64,000 nucleotides of DNA from Phaeodactylum tricornutum CCAP 1055/1 (GCF_000150955.2 NC_011672.1:124001-188000), one strand, 5' to 3'. Positions 21,000-32,745 are shown, counted from the first letter of the stretch. Notes: generated by a model from the letters alone, not told the origin. Numbers and translations are program-made.

Positions 21000-21738
21000 T
21001 CTTTCAAGTGTATTCGCTTGCCTTAGGAAAGAGCAATATTATGACGTTACGGCTGTGAAACGCAGTTTGATGTGAAGCAGACTCTCCCTGTCAACTGGTA
21101 AACTTGCACGAACGATCTTGTCACGTGGAAGTCGTTTGTCAATCTTCTGAACTCCACAGAGCTTCTGCGGCAATCCAGGACGGTCTACCGTTTTCGATTT
21201 GATTGACTGGACAAGAAGGGTTAGGTAACTACGTAAGCACTTACCTATGTAACAGACTGTCACTCACAGTCAGTCATAGCATTGAATCGCTTTCCTGGAC
21301 CATTGAATCGATGTTTGTGTTTCAATGAATCCTATCAAGACTGGCTGTGTATAATTAATACTTTTGCTGATTCTTTTTGTTCTTCGATCGTGGTTCTGAA
21401 ATTTATTTAAGGCAAAACAAAAATTGCTCGTTCGTGATATTTTTTGATAAAGAAGAATGCCAGAGAGGTCTCCAGTCTCTCCGCTTTCTACTCGCGTCTG
21501 GACTATCGACTCCGCCTAACTCTGAAATTAGTTAAGATTGTTGATGTAACGCCAACTTGCCAGACGGTGAAGCTCATCAAAACAAAGCAAACTTCATTGC
21601 TCTAGAGGATTCGATTTGATTGTCTCGCTAATAAACTAGTCAATGGCCAATCTGTGTCTTATTTAAGCCTATTTGTTCAGTGAATAAGACTGACCCCATA
21701 GCACAAGCGCAATCAGCCAGAATATTTACAAAAGAGGT
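21000..21738. other. Intergenic region
   Basis: About 740 bp, upstream of the TspO-like gene and downstream of the gene at 21739. It carries a TCACAGTCA motif at 21264-21272. No other structure was seen. Confidence 0.45.
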
Positions 21739-22332
21739 CTATACCGGGATGTCCAAGCGCAAACAAGGCCGCACCCTTCGCTCGTCTTCAACGTGCTCAT
21801 CCCTCACGCGCTTCACATCCGTCTCGTGCACGTATGCGCGAACAAAATCCCTGGCAGCTTCCTCTAAAGCCAGCTCTGATGCCCAATGTGTACATTTGTA
21901 AGCGAGGCACGCCAATTGGTATGAGTCCTCTAATTTGTGCTGTGCCCGAACGATGCACTTGATTGACAAGTATTTTCTTCTTTGCCTTTCAAGACAGGTC
22001 CGTTGCTCGAGTCCTCGAGTCAGGTGATCAAGTGCTAGAGTGCACGCCTTCTTTTCCTCTGTGCTATCGGTTCGGAGTTTGCGGCACATGTCCCGAACTT
22101 CCGACCGAAATCGATCCAAGTCTTCAGCTGCATACCATATGGCCGCAAATTCCTCTCCTGTGTCGATGAAATCCAAAGGAGATAGCGCTGGAATGATTTC
22201 AACCGAAGAGGCGAAATGAATATGCCGCGTTGGCTTCCATAGAAAATCTGAGTCAAGTGGGGGGGAAACAACTCTCGATTCAATCATTTTCTTTGTGTCG
22301 ACGATTGTAGGGAAATGAACTCCTTTGCACAT
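21739..22332 (-). CDS. Uncharacterised stramenopile-type protein
   Basis: Protein of about 197 residues from the ATG at 22332. An upstream extension to 22395 lacks an ATG, so a 5' exon is possible. It shows a pattern I associate with an uncharacterised diatom/stramenopile family: a HFASSVEIIP beta-strand, then EEFAAIWYAAEDLDRFRSEV, then a TRGLEQRT motif and an arginine-rich helix (ERQRRKYLSIKCIVRAQ). No catalytic residues or targeting signal were recognised. The alternation of IWY-x4-DL and RGLE elements supports a genuine gene; function unknown. It lies on the same strand as the TspO-like gene, about 740 bp away, with no evidence of a functional link. Confidence 0.6.
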   Translation of the reverse strand: MCKGVHFPTIVDTKKMIESRVVSPPLDSDFLWKPTRHIHFASSVEIIPALSPLDFIDTGEEFAAIWYAAEDLDRFRSEVRDMCRKLRTDSTEEKKACTLALDHLTRGLEQRTCLERQRRKYLSIKCIVRAQHKLEDSYQLACLAYKCTHWASELALEEAARDFVRAYVHETDVKRVRDEHVEDERRVRPCLRLDIPV

Positions 22333-23882
22333 GTTGTTGCAAATGCTGATTTGGATCGTTCTTGCTTTTCTTGACAGTGAGCACGATTGCCGCAACGAAC
22401 GAGGTGCTTGGAGACTTATGTTTGCTATCTGGTGATTTTAACTGACAGTGAGATAAAATTATGCACGAACTCTTCTTGTACGACCGACCTCTCTCAAACG
22501 TGATGCAGGATTGGCCAGGATTTCTCACGTAAATTGAACTTATAGTTGAGGCTATTTCCAGGAACGAAAGGTCTCCAGTCGCGTTACGTCACTAGCCACG
22601 GACACAAATTTCCGTCGATAGAGCTAGAACAAAAGCGATCTCGATGGAAATCCGAAGACCTCGTAGGAATTCAACCTTCTGTATATGGCAATCGTAAACC
22701 AGTGGGATTCAATAATATTCGGCATTTTTATCGTTCTGACAGTGAATGCCAAAGTGGGATTGAGAAATACCCGAAGAAGTATCTAACTGACTGTAAACAC
22801 AATACCAAAACTACATACAGGATCGAAGTCGAAATAGAATATTGGGATATTCTTGAAAAATATTGACGTCTCGTTTCTGAAGCGGATTTCCTATTTGTCT
22901 ACCTTTAGCAATCCCCCACGAATATAAGTTCATATGAATTCACGGTCAAAGCCATTTTTTATTACCAATTGGTCTACTTATCAGTCGCAATTACATACAA
23001 TTAACGGAAAAACCGACTGGAAACGTGGAGCTAGTAACTCTGAGCCTTTTTACAAAGCTCGGCAGTTCTGTACTTATTGTTACTCCGTAAAGGGTCTCAT
23101 GAAATTTACACAAAGCACTAACATTTACGTGAGCTTTTTTCACAACGTCAACGCCATCATCCAAATGTAATCTTTGTTCTGCACTCCTGGAACCTGCCTG
23201 CCGATGAAGCAATAGTCCCATCTATAGCACCACAAGTACCGCCGGTCACCAGTTCTCCGGTGAGTTCTATTTCAACCGGTAGCCGATGTTTAAACTGGCA
23301 TACGAGCAGAAAATTCACTAACTGTAAATTAAGTTAGCAAAAGCACCTAGCTCTCCAGATAAGCGAAGGTGTGCGTATACCAAAGCTGCATTAACTGTAA
23401 AACTCATAGACACTAACGCTAGCCGCAGCAGCATCCCGTGAGGTCATCTTGCCACATTTGGAACATTCTGGGACGACTTTGTCTGCCGATCGAGCGCGGA
23501 CTTTATACCAATACCAATAGATGACCCCATTGTTGCAGCGTTTTGATTTCACTGTCATATTCAATGGGAAGAAAACCCTACGTCTAAAGATCTAGCTAAT
23601 ACCCCATAGAAAACGACACGGAGGTTTTTGTTAGAGGGCGGCAAACTGTCGGTAAGAAAGTGTCGAATGTAAGCACTCTCCTCCAACATCAGTCTCGCAC
23701 CGTACTGGAAAGACATCTTCCTTGACTACAAGAAGAAGGCCGAACGCGAGTGCGCTTTATCAACCACACAGCAGGAATGTCAAATTAGCGTGGCTGTTAT
23801 TCGTTAGCTACTACTGCAGACTTTTTCGCGGCATCCAAATTGCCGGGTCCAAATATGCCCAAAGAGTGTTCCGATGCTTGGT
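22333..23882. other. Intergenic region, no gene recognised
   Basis: About 1.55 kb with open frames of at most about 135 codons and no recognisable domain. It includes two copies of TAACTGTAAA (23329-23338 and 23392-23401), the reverse complement of a motif found elsewhere in intergenic DNA of this window. It could hide a poorly conserved gene or an old transposon remnant, but nothing supports either. Confidence 0.45.
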
Positions 23883-24748
23883 CTATGAATTCGCCCCTTC
23901 ATTTTTGGACTTTTCGAGATTCAAAACCCGATTCAGTTCTTCGAGAGCGAGACAAGCTTCCATGGCCGATTCGACCAAACATTCCTGGTCGAGTCCGGCG
24001 CCCATAGCGTTCGACAAACCGCTGGAGGCGATTTCTTCCAAGGAATCCCAGGCAACTTTGGCTTCGGGACTGGTCGTGCCGTGTTCGGCCGACATGGCTT
24101 TGGCGTGTTCCAGAGCCGCACGGACCTGAGGCGAATCCGGAGCGGGCTGGTTCTTCGTGACAATCAGCTTGATCTTTTGCAAATCGTCGGCCAAGGTCTT
24201 GACGTTGTTCAGATGCGGAACCTGGTCGGCTAAGAGTTTGTTAAGTTCTTCAATTTTGGAACCGTATTCGAGACAGGCCGCGCTGACCTTGTCCTCGTCA
24301 ATATCACATTCATCCGCAAGAGATCCTTGTGTCGCCGGACTGTAATCAATAAATAAATTGTCGGTTGGGCGACGACAGTATTGTGTAAGAAACGAAATCC
24401 AAGCAGAATAAGATACGAGATAAGCAATCTCAGATGAGTGTAGATCGTGGGACCCGTACTGATTTCTAATTGCCATTGCCATTGATCACCTACGCAGATA
24501 ACGGGAATGCTAAAGGCGTTCGAAACTCACCTATCATCGTTGGCTCGCATTTCTTCCACAGCATCCCAAGCAACACGAGCTTCGGGCGACGTCGCTCCGT
24601 ACTGTTTGGAAGCCTGCAAGGCGGCCTGGACAGCACTAGATGTGTCCACCGGCGCCGAAAAGATCGCCGTTTGACGTTGGACTCCGAAAGTGGAAGGCGC
24701 AAAGCCCGAAGCCAAAGGTAAAGCGAGTAGAGCAAAAGTAAACTTCAT
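23883..24748 (-). CDS. Plastid CP12-like protein with two CP12 modules
   Basis: CP12 tethers GAPDH and phosphoribulokinase of the Calvin cycle under redox control. Exon 1 is 24531-24748 (ATG at 24748), the intron 24340-24530 (191 bp, donor GTGAGT, acceptor TTACAG), exon 2 23883-24339; the phase-2 join gives 224 residues. The N-terminus MKFTFALLALPLASGFAPS is a signal peptide with an ASAFAP-like site, the diatom plastid address. Module 1 has TSPEARVAWDAVEEM then C-x10-C (ADECDIDEDKVSAACLEY); module 2 has TSPEAKVAWDSLEEI then C-x8-C (QECLVESAMEAC). AWDxVEE plus a cysteine pair is the CP12 signature; C-x8-C matches the canonical C-terminal pair. Both modules end in an LN(K/R)(L/V)L helix. Ordinary CP12 has one module. 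It is divergent from the MFS gene at 25577. Confidence 0.8.
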
Positions 24749-25576
24749 GGTGATCCAAGCGATTTTAGAAGGTAACGATGGAGATAAGATTCGGTTTTTT
24801 TTGTGCGAACTCTGTTTCGCGATGTCTTCGCCGCGAGCCAATTGGCTGGCGGCTGCAGAAGTTTGTTCTCCAAGATGGTGAATTGCTCCTGTAGTATGGG
24901 TGGGAGGATGCAGGCCAGGTGGCTTTTTCGCTTCCAGCTGTTCGTTGGTTCGATCGCGTGAAGGGTTGAATCGGGTTTCCGAATTCTATCGATGAGAAAA
25001 GAATTCTCAACAAAATTCCAAATGCCGCATGCTGACTCTACGATATCCGCCACACACCGAGTCAGAACACCGTGACGCGTCGAAATCCGGGACCTGTCCA
25101 TTCGTGGAGTGGGTGGCATCGGGGCGCAACGTCACTGGCGGGTACCAACGGATATGACCTACCTATATACTCTAGGCACCCAGACATACCGGTAGTGCGG
25201 GAGAACACGTTTCGTGCGGAACCAGAATATGGCCCCCACGATGCTGGTCAGACAGTCTGACTTCTAGACGAGAAATGAAATCAACGGAACTCCCACGCCA
25301 AGCAAGCTTCCCATGTTGGACGACCATGAACAAGAGAGAGAAGGGCTTCTTCGGCAGAAGGAATACCATACCAACGCAAATACAGCCGAAATACACAACC
25401 TTTCTACGTGGCTTGCCTTGTGTCTCTTCCGAATTACACTAGAAGCGCTTCGAGTCGTCTGAAGTTACCAAAGGTGACCCGACCTTTTTGGTCGGAAGGA
25501 TAAGGTTCCTGACTGCTGTTTTCTCGAGTTTTCTTTCAATTTCTTATTCCTTCATTCTACCCTTCATTGACGCACC
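24749..25576. promoter_or_regulatory. Divergent promoter region, CP12-like / MFS transporter
   Basis: About 830 bp between the start codons of the CP12-like gene and the MFS gene. Open frames within it are short. Shared or separate promoters cannot be told apart from sequence alone. Confidence 0.4.
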
Positions 25577-28338
25577 ATGGACCAAGTGACGGACGATTCG
25601 GTGGTATTTGTTCCAATTGATAACGACATTGACGTGACGTCCACGCAGCGGGAAACGACAGAGGCTCATCCGTCGGAGGTCGAGTCGAATGCAGCCTGCA
25701 GGGTCTCATCGGGAACGACCCTTTCCGACCTTAGTTCTAACGCTGGTGAAGCCGGTACGTCGCAATCACAATCACAGCAACCTCCGTCACGTACAGCGGG
25801 TGCTATGCACATGTCACGGCATTCCGACTTTACGTTACCAACTTCGAACATCTTTTTGGGCTCTCTACCAAACTCGATCGCTAGTTCGTTCGACGACAAG
25901 CACAGCGCGTCTTTGGTTCCGCGGCGTAATATTTTCGGAAGCACAGTCCAACAGCAATACGGAAGGAATCACGTCAGCGACGGTATGGGTAGTAGCGGTT
26001 TCGGCCCACCAGCAGCGGGCTCGCAATACTCAACCACTGCTGCGGCAGCAAATCCTGCTCTGACTCTTACAACAATGCTACCAGCTTATTTGACAACCGG
26101 TAACCCTTACAGTGCACGCTCTGCTGCAACGCTTGCAGCAGAGAACCACAGGCTTTTACCAGATGGGTTTTCTGGACAGAATACGGACCATGAGCAAACT
26201 ATAAGCTCTCAGTCATATCCTCTGTCACTGGAATCTGCGTACCAGATTACGGCACATCATCATCATGACTACGACCGCAACGACTCGCTCATGTCTTCGT
26301 TGACCCTTCCCGATTCTCTACATTGTCGCAACGGCATATCCTTTTCGGCGGCCACGCAACTACCGATAGCACCGTCGCCTCTTCTGGAGCATGAAAGAAT
26401 AAAGCATCATAGTCACCGGGTCCACGAAACCCTTCACGCACAATCACTACTACTGGGCCTGGCTTTTTGCATGGTCTGGAGTGCGTCAAACCTTATGGCC
26501 CCAAACTTGACCGAAATGGCCTTATTCTACGATTTTGATCACGTACAACGCGATTTATATCTTGGTTCATACTGTGCACTTGCCACAGGAGTATTAAGCT
26601 TCCCCATTGGAGCTGGCATTGGCATATTGGCGGATGTGGTGTCGTCTCGTCAACGTCTCTTTGTGGCAACAGTCACGGGAGCGGGCTTGTCCAGTATAGC
26701 CACGGCGTTCTATACCGACGCCTACTGGCAGCTCTTTCTGTGTCGCCTAATCAACGGTGGGTTCATGTCTGGCTCCGTGCCCGTCGTGTTTTCGTTTTTG
26801 GGGGATTTGTTCGCGACGGAAGAACGCAATACAGCCAGCAGTGGCTTGACCGCCATGATGGGGCTGGGAATAATACTGGGACAAGTGTATGCTGGAATGA
26901 TTGGTGGAGGGATTTTGTCAGGGACTGTCTTGGACGTAAACGAAGCAGAGACCGAAGCACACACAGCGTGGCAACACGCGTTTGTTGTGTCGGGTATTTT
27001 AACATTAATATCGGCAGTCTTGTGCGGCTGTTTGGTTCAAGAACCCGTGCGGGGCGGCAAGGAAAAGGTGCTACAAGATATGCTGCAGGCGGGAACGCGG
27101 TACGAACGGAAATTGTCTTGGCAAGGGTTCTGGCATGCTATGCGACACAACCAAAGCAATCTGATACTGCTATGGCAGGGGTTCTTTTCTTCGCTACCGT
27201 GGGGTATCATATTTGTTTTTTTGAACGACTATCTGTCGCAAGAACGCGGTTTTAGTGTGCCGGAGGCTACCTATTTGGTGCTGTTGTTTGGTTTGGGCTG
27301 TGCCGCGGGTGGAATTCTGGGCGGCTACTGGGGACAGAAAGTGCAATCTTACCGTCGGTCCTATTTACCACTATTTATGGCCGGAACGACGGCTGCCGGC
27401 ATTTTGCCGTTTGTGGGTTTACTCAATACGCACTTCACCAATGCGCACGGCGTTTACGGGTTTGTATTTAGCTTTGGTGGTGGTCTCGTAGCGTCATTGC
27501 CGGCGGTCAACGTTCGTCCCTGTCTCATTAACGTGAATCCACCGGAAACGAGGGGAGCCTCGTTGACGGCGGCTAACCTACTCATTAACTTGGGTCGCGG
27601 ATTCGGACCGAGTTGCATTACCCTAATGGGATCGATTTTTAATGTGGATCGGCAGTATGCGTTTAATGTCACGGTACGTTTCGAGGTGATATGTGTGTGT
27701 GTGTGTGTGTGTTTTCGGTGCAAATGGCCGGAGATCACGGGTCGCTTCTTGATTGTTTTGTCTCATTCGCCTACTTCTGCTTTGGTCGTTGTCAGTTGAT
27801 TGCGTTTTGGTTGATTTCGGCTCTCCAATTATCGTTATTGGCCCGTACATTACCAAATGATCAGGATGCAATGGAGGCCGAGTTGGCCTCGTACGCGCAG
27901 AAAGCCATCCGGGAGCAACAAGGCCAACACGAACCCCCCGCGTGGGACGATACGGACGGTTCGGACCGTGACGAAAAGGAGGAGGATGACGACAATGACG
28001 GTGCTGGTGATGCGCCCAATCTGGTGAGTTTGGAAGAACGCATGACTTCGTGGGACGGCAAGGCGGCCCGGGAGACGTTGGAATACGTGCGTCGGGGTGT
28101 CCGTGAGTTCCGGGAGGAAGTAATGTCCGGCGGTTCCAAGGCTCTGTTGGGTCCGTTCGGATGTGCGGACGGTATCAGTAGTGAAGACGAAGAGGAGGAG
28201 ATGACCACCCCCCGCACCATGCTCCGTAAACGGGAACAATGGAAACGCGCCCAAGTGATTCGCAACCAAATTGCCATGGACGGTGGTACGAGCGACGCGC
28301 CCGCGTATCCCACGGAACGCACCCCCTTGGTGGTTTGA
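25577..28338 (+). CDS. Major facilitator superfamily transporter, spinster-like
   Basis: Two exons: 25577-27673 and 27796-28338, with a 122-bp intron (donor GTACGT, acceptor TTGTCAG) that contains a (GT)n run. The phase-0 join yields 879 residues and completes the last membrane helix (NVT-LIAFWLISALQLSLLA). Residues 1-290 are a cytosolic, Ser/Gln/His-rich extension. The transporter core (about 290-720) has twelve hydrophobic segments and MFS features such as GILADVVSSRQRLF after the second helix and CRLINGGFMSGSVPVVFSFLGDLF around the fourth. The nearest match by pattern is the spinster/MFS_1 group (lysosomal lipid, sphingolipid or organic-anion carriers). The C-terminal 170 residues are acidic (EKEEDDDNDGAGD) and end in ERTPLVV. 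Substrate unknown. Start ATG at 25577 (ACCATGG). Confidence 0.85.
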
Positions 28339-28907
28339 CGCCACGCGTGTGTTGGCGTTGCCCTTGGAGTGGATAGAATTGAATTCCTAGAAATATTAGA
28401 GTTTCTGGACTGGCTTGTTACATTCCTGCTAGTACCCCGTAGACCACCGGGACGGAAGGGAAACCAATGCGGGATGATTGACTGTGCGTTTGGGATTCGT
28501 GTGGTACTTTTGGTTAGGGTAGTAGTCTCCTTTCCTATTTCCTCATAGGGGAAGAATAGTGTGGGATTGGATCCGAATCGGTAGCGGACGCCGTACGAAC
28601 GGGAAAAGCTTCCGTACGCGGTCTCACGAGAAAAAAGTCCGACGGTACACGCACTACCGTACCAGGTAGTAGGTATAACGCTCGACTGCGCACGTTGTCA
28701 GGGTGCCGTACGAACTGTAAAAAAAACGTACGGAGACCCCCACTCCAGCAACGACCGAGAGAGGAGGATCCGGTTCTTGCCGTACAACGACACTTTTTGA
28801 TTTCCCGGAACTCGCACCTATCCTGGGTAACCCTCGTGTGTTGTTCCAGTAGTCGTTCGACAGTGACGTGTAGAATAACACCAAGTCAACGAACGAGACA
28901 ATCAATC
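28339..28907. promoter_or_regulatory. eIF4G upstream region with a CGTACG cluster
   Basis: About 570 bp between the end of the MFS gene and the eIF4G start. It contains four exact CGTACG palindromes at 28592, 28613, 28707 and 28727, plus CCGTAC or GGTAC half-forms near 28643, 28657 and 28780, all within 200 bp before the start codon. The spacing suggests binding sites; no factor is proposed. Confidence 0.5.
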
Positions 28908-29349
28908 ATGAGTTCCAAACCAACGGTACGTCTAGTCTAGCGTGAGGAATGACACGGTCTTCTCGTGCGGCGACATGGGGGGTCTTGATTTGTGCCGGTA
29001 TGGTGGGGGTGCATTATCCTGTTGGTTCGCAAAGGTGTCAAGTGATGCGGGAATCAACGGATCGTCGTTTGGTTGGGTAGATATTCCTGGACTTTTGCTG
29101 TAAGATTCGTCTCACAAACGTTCGGAACTTGTTTGGTTCTCTCGTGTTGCGCGATTGTGTAGACTTCCAGTGCTGGTAGTAGCGGTACTGGTAGTGCTGG
29201 TGGATGGGCCAACAAGCCTTCGTCTATCCTGCAAGCCACTGCGGCCGACGTTGGGACGCCTCCCGCCGTGGGGACGCGGTGGGCCACGGTCTCCGCAACA
29301 CCCCGTCGCACCAACAGTGCCGACGTTGGTCGCGCCCCGCGTCGCACCC

Positions 29350-29380
<31 letters not shown>

Positions 29381-31544
29381 ACCGCAAGGAGAAGGCCACA
29401 CGAGTCGTTGGAACAATAACAACACCAAAACGGGACGTGGAGGCGGACGAGGAACGGCGGGTGGCCACCACTCCCACCGTACGGGGGGAAACGTGAGTCA
29501 CACACCCCACCACCACCACCAGCACAACAAAGAACGAAAAGCGCCGGCCAAGACGTCGTCCAAAACTCCCATGGTGAATTTGAAAGATGTGACGCTCTTT
29601 ACCGAAACTGGAACAGGGAACACGGCACAGGAAAAGGTCGTGGTTCGTCTCTCGATGGAGCATTTTCTGGCGACACGACTGAACTACCTGGACCCACCGA
29701 CGGTGTCGGCCGACGGTGAATCATCCCACTGGACTCCGCACGCGCGTTGTATTTGGACGAGTCAAGACCGGGGCAACCAAATTCAAGAAGAAATGAAAGC
29801 CTTGTGGGATTACAAGCCCCTCGAAGTCAACGACGACACCCGCTGGAAAGCTCGAGTCATGGAGGGCCAGAATGAAACCGCAACGTCGGACTCGCCCGAA
29901 GAAATTCTTCGCAAAGCCACCGCCATTCTCAACAAACTTTCCTGGACGACCTTGGACAAGCTGACGGTCCGCTTCGTGGAAACGCTTAGTGGCGGTGCCA
30001 AGAGTACCCACGGCGACGCCGACCCGTCCCTCTCCAAAGAGACGGTGCGCGGCACCATGCAGATGATTGTCGACAAAGCCATGGCGGAACCCCACTTTGC
30101 CGAACTCTACGCACGCTTCTCCGGCAAGCTAGCGGCCGTGCACAAAACTTTCAAAAAGATGCTGTTGAGTATTTGTCAGGAACAGTTCGAGATATCCGAC
30201 AAGGAACCTGAGTTTCCGGCAAGTATGGACCCCGCCGAAAAGGCGTACGAGCTGTTGCAATCACGTAAGCAATCGATCGGGCTCATGGCCTTTATCGGTG
30301 AGCTCTACAAGCTGAAACTCATTAAGGGTGCCATTATGATTGGTTGCCTGCAACGCCTAATGGTAATTGATGACGAAGAAAAGCTCGAATGCTTTACCAA
30401 TCTCATGGCGACCATTGGGGCTCGCTTGCACGAGCACGAGAACGAACCCGAGGTGCACGAAATTTGGGAAAAGCTATATTCCATGGCCGGTAAGACGAAC
30501 AAGACGACCGGACCGAAGGCGCCCAGCACGCGCATCAAATTTTTGTTGCAAGACTTGATCGAACTGAAAGAGAATAATTGGGTCAAACGCCGAGAAGAGG
30601 AAAAGGCCAAAACTATCGCACAAATCCATAAAGAAGCGGCGGAAGCGGAACGCTCGGCGTCGAGAAATGGTCCCGTTATCAACACTAACAGCAGCAGTCA
30701 TAAGAAAGTAGCTCGCTCCCATTCGGCTTCTCTGCCCAACACGCGGTCGTCTTCTTCTTTACAAGGCCAGGAATCCTTTCCGGATGGTGAAGGCTTTATG
30801 CAAGTACCCAACAAGCCAAAGAAAAACTCCCTGCGACGTGCACAATCAGATTCTATTCCGGACGCAACGTCCGGTATGAGCAGTTTGCAGCTCGCAATGT
30901 CGGGGAAAAATAGCAAAACCTCGGCACGGAAAAGCAGTGGTGGAAGCAGTCAACGTCCAGCGAGTCAAGCCCCGAAAATTGCGGAATACTTGGATCCGAA
31001 GCAAGTGGGTGAAAAGACCAAAACGTTGCTCAAAGAATACTTTGTCTCTGGTGACACAGCAGACGCTGTATTATCCTTCGATGATTTGATTGGAAAATCG
31101 CACAATGGCGACGTTATTCGTGGAGGCGCGGTTGTTGAGGCTGGTATATTGCTAGTGATGGAAATGAAAGAGGAAGACGTAAAGAAGTTTTTGATGGTCA
31201 CGGCGGCGCTTCTGAAACAGGGGAAAATCCCCCTTGCATCTTTTGCTAAAGGTATGAACAACCCGTTGGAGTCCCTGCGGGACATTGAGATTGATGCTCC
31301 AATGGCTGCTAAGCATCTGGCCAGGATTATAGCATCGTGGCTTTCATGCAACGCTTTGTCGATCGATTTTCTGCTCGGAGCGCCCGAATATTTCTTGTCC
31401 GATGGCCGACCCGCAGCGTTGGCCAAGCAAGTCTTGCAAATTCGTGGTGGCAACGTGTCGGACGAAGAAGTTAAGGTGGTGACGCAACTCATGAGTGAGG
31501 AGGAGAAAAAGAATATTGCATCTGTCAAAGAGTGGCTCCAGTAA
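28908..31544 (+). CDS. Translation initiation factor eIF4G (eIFiso4G-like)
   Basis: Scaffold of the cap-binding complex. Exon 1 (28908-28925) encodes only MSSKPT; a 237-bp intron (28926-29162, donor GTACGT, acceptor GTGTAG) precedes exon 2 (29163-31544). The phase-0 join continues TSSAGSSGTGSAGGWANK and gives 799 residues. The exon-2 frame has no ATG near its 5' end, which makes the six-codon first exon necessary. Residues about 1-140 are low-complexity with an asparagine run from (AAC)n at 29349-29380. The MIF4G domain (about 250-465) contains EILRKATAILNKLSW, HKTFKKMLLSICQEQFE and LMAFIGELYKLKLI. The MA3 domain (about 615-745) contains LLKEYFVSGDTADAV and AAKHLARIIASWL. Size and order fit the short plant eIFiso4G type. 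I did not find an unambiguous YxxxxL eIF4E motif. Confidence 0.92.
29346..29381 (+). repeat. (CAA)n microsatellite coding for poly-Asn
   Basis: A run of CAA units inside the eIF4G coding region, read in the AAC frame as asparagines. The same repeat at about 43969 is read in the CAA frame as glutamines in another gene. Likely length-variable. Confidence 0.85.
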
Positions 31545-31587
31545 AGTTGACGAGTAGTAGTAAACATTTCGTGTTGAAAAAGGCATT

Positions 31588-32745
31588 TTATTCCATTTTA
31601 TCGGTTTCGGATTCGGGCTGTGTAGGCAGATCCTCCATGCTATCTTGAATGTCAAGTTGGGCACGAATTTTGACTGCGGCCTGCGCATCACCTTTTTCCA
31701 GAGCAATACGCAAGGCAGCTTGTAGCTGGTTAATTTGAAAGGACTTCTCGATGTTTGCCGTTACGCGCGAAGAAGTTTGTTGTAGTCGGTCCACAGTTGT
31801 GTACATTGGAAATCTCTCCTCTATTTGTTGCATTGTCAAGAAAGCCTGGGCGTCCGATGGAGCCTCCAACACGACTGGCGATTTGTACCGAAGTGCTAGT
31901 GCAAGGCCTAAGAAGTAGGCGGACGTAGCTGGACGGTAATCATAGCAAATTTCTTGGACCGTATCTTCCGAAGGTCGAACGGAAAGGATCCCAAAGTCTT
32001 TCACCGCCACTTGAAGGTTCAGTATCGCTTTATCTTCGTTTTCGGTCAGGCACACTACAACTTCGTCCAAGGTCGATACTGGCAAGCGCATTCGGGATCG
32101 GAACCACTGGTGCAACGAAGAATAACTATCGTTGTTGGGGGGAAGCTCTTCCTTTACAGCTTTCACAATCTGCAGGGACGTTTTGCAAACTTCATTCTTT
32201 TGCAATTCGACCTTCTCTTCGCAATGCCGAACCACGAGTTGGGCGAGTGCATCGGGTGGCAAAATGGCTCCAGCCATATCGACGTCGGAGAGAAGCTGTA
32301 GGACGGTTAGCGCTTCCGGAGTTGTCGCCGAGGCTTGATCCATTGTCGTGTCCGTGATTTGCATAGGCAAAAATCGATTGTCTCCAATCTTTAGAATTAC
32401 CCAAAAGCCGTTGGGCGAAACGGTTACAAAGGAAAACTGTGCTCGGCGCCGAAGAGAAACGCTTCCGGAGTTGTTGGAAGATCCCGAACCGTTATTCGTG
32501 ACGTACAGATTTTCATCGTCATCTTCCTGTGTTGTCGCTTTCACTACCGTCGGTCTCGTCTGGAGACCAGGCGACACACATCGACGTCGAACGCCGCAGC
32601 TTCTCTTGACACATCTGAATCCGGTACGACCAACAAAGGCACTGCAAACTTGAGGTGAACAGATGTTCTGTGCCAGACCTAGACCAGTCACCACGCTCCA
32701 AACTATTGCAGCAGCTATAAGGGAACTCGTCGTTCGGCTGTTCAT
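31588..32745 (-). CDS. BFN (bifunctional nuclease) domain + UVR motif protein, probably plastid
   Basis: Protein of 385 residues resembling Arabidopsis BBD1/BBD2, which join a BFN/DUF151 domain to a UVR motif. The BFN region (about 100-275) shows GFWVILKIGDNRFLPMQIT, an LLSDVDMAGA segment and a closing SAYFLGLALALRYKSPVVLEA, the strand-helix pattern in which DUF151 proteins end. The C-terminal QLQAALRIALEKGDAQAAVKIRAQL is a UVR-like helical hairpin, as in UvrB/UvrC and Clp-type proteins. BFN proteins of plants have reported RNase/DNase activity; activity here is untested. The N-terminus (MNSRTTSSLIAAAIVWSVV) is a signal peptide followed by CSAFVGR, like the diatom ASAFAP plastid site. Start: ATG at 32745; an upstream extension lacks an ATG. 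Its stop lies 43 bp from the convergent eIF4G stop. Confidence 0.75.
   Translation of the reverse strand: MNSRTTSSLIAAAIVWSVVTGLGLAQNICSPQVCSAFVGRTGFRCVKRSCGVRRRCVSPGLQTRPTVVKATTQEDDDENLYVTNNGSGSSNNSGSVSLRRRAQFSFVTVSPNGFWVILKIGDNRFLPMQITDTTMDQASATTPEALTVLQLLSDVDMAGAILPPDALAQLVVRHCEEKVELQKNEVCKTSLQIVKAVKEELPPNNDSYSSLHQWFRSRMRLPVSTLDEVVVCLTENEDKAILNLQVAVKDFGILSVRPSEDTVQEICYDYRPATSAYFLGLALALRYKSPVVLEAPSDAQAFLTMQQIEERFPMYTTVDRLQQTSSRVTANIEKSFQINQLQAALRIALEKGDAQAAVKIRAQLDIQDSMEDLPTQPESETDKME

Noticed and set aside
22546-22866. Plus frame of 106 codons in the 22.3-23.9 kb gap
   Set aside because: No motif, isolated, and base composition is like the surrounding intergenic DNA.
29112-29663. Minus frames rich in Val/Cys opposite the eIF4G N-terminus
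   Set aside because: They arise from the (CAA)n repeat and low-complexity DNA on the opposite strand.
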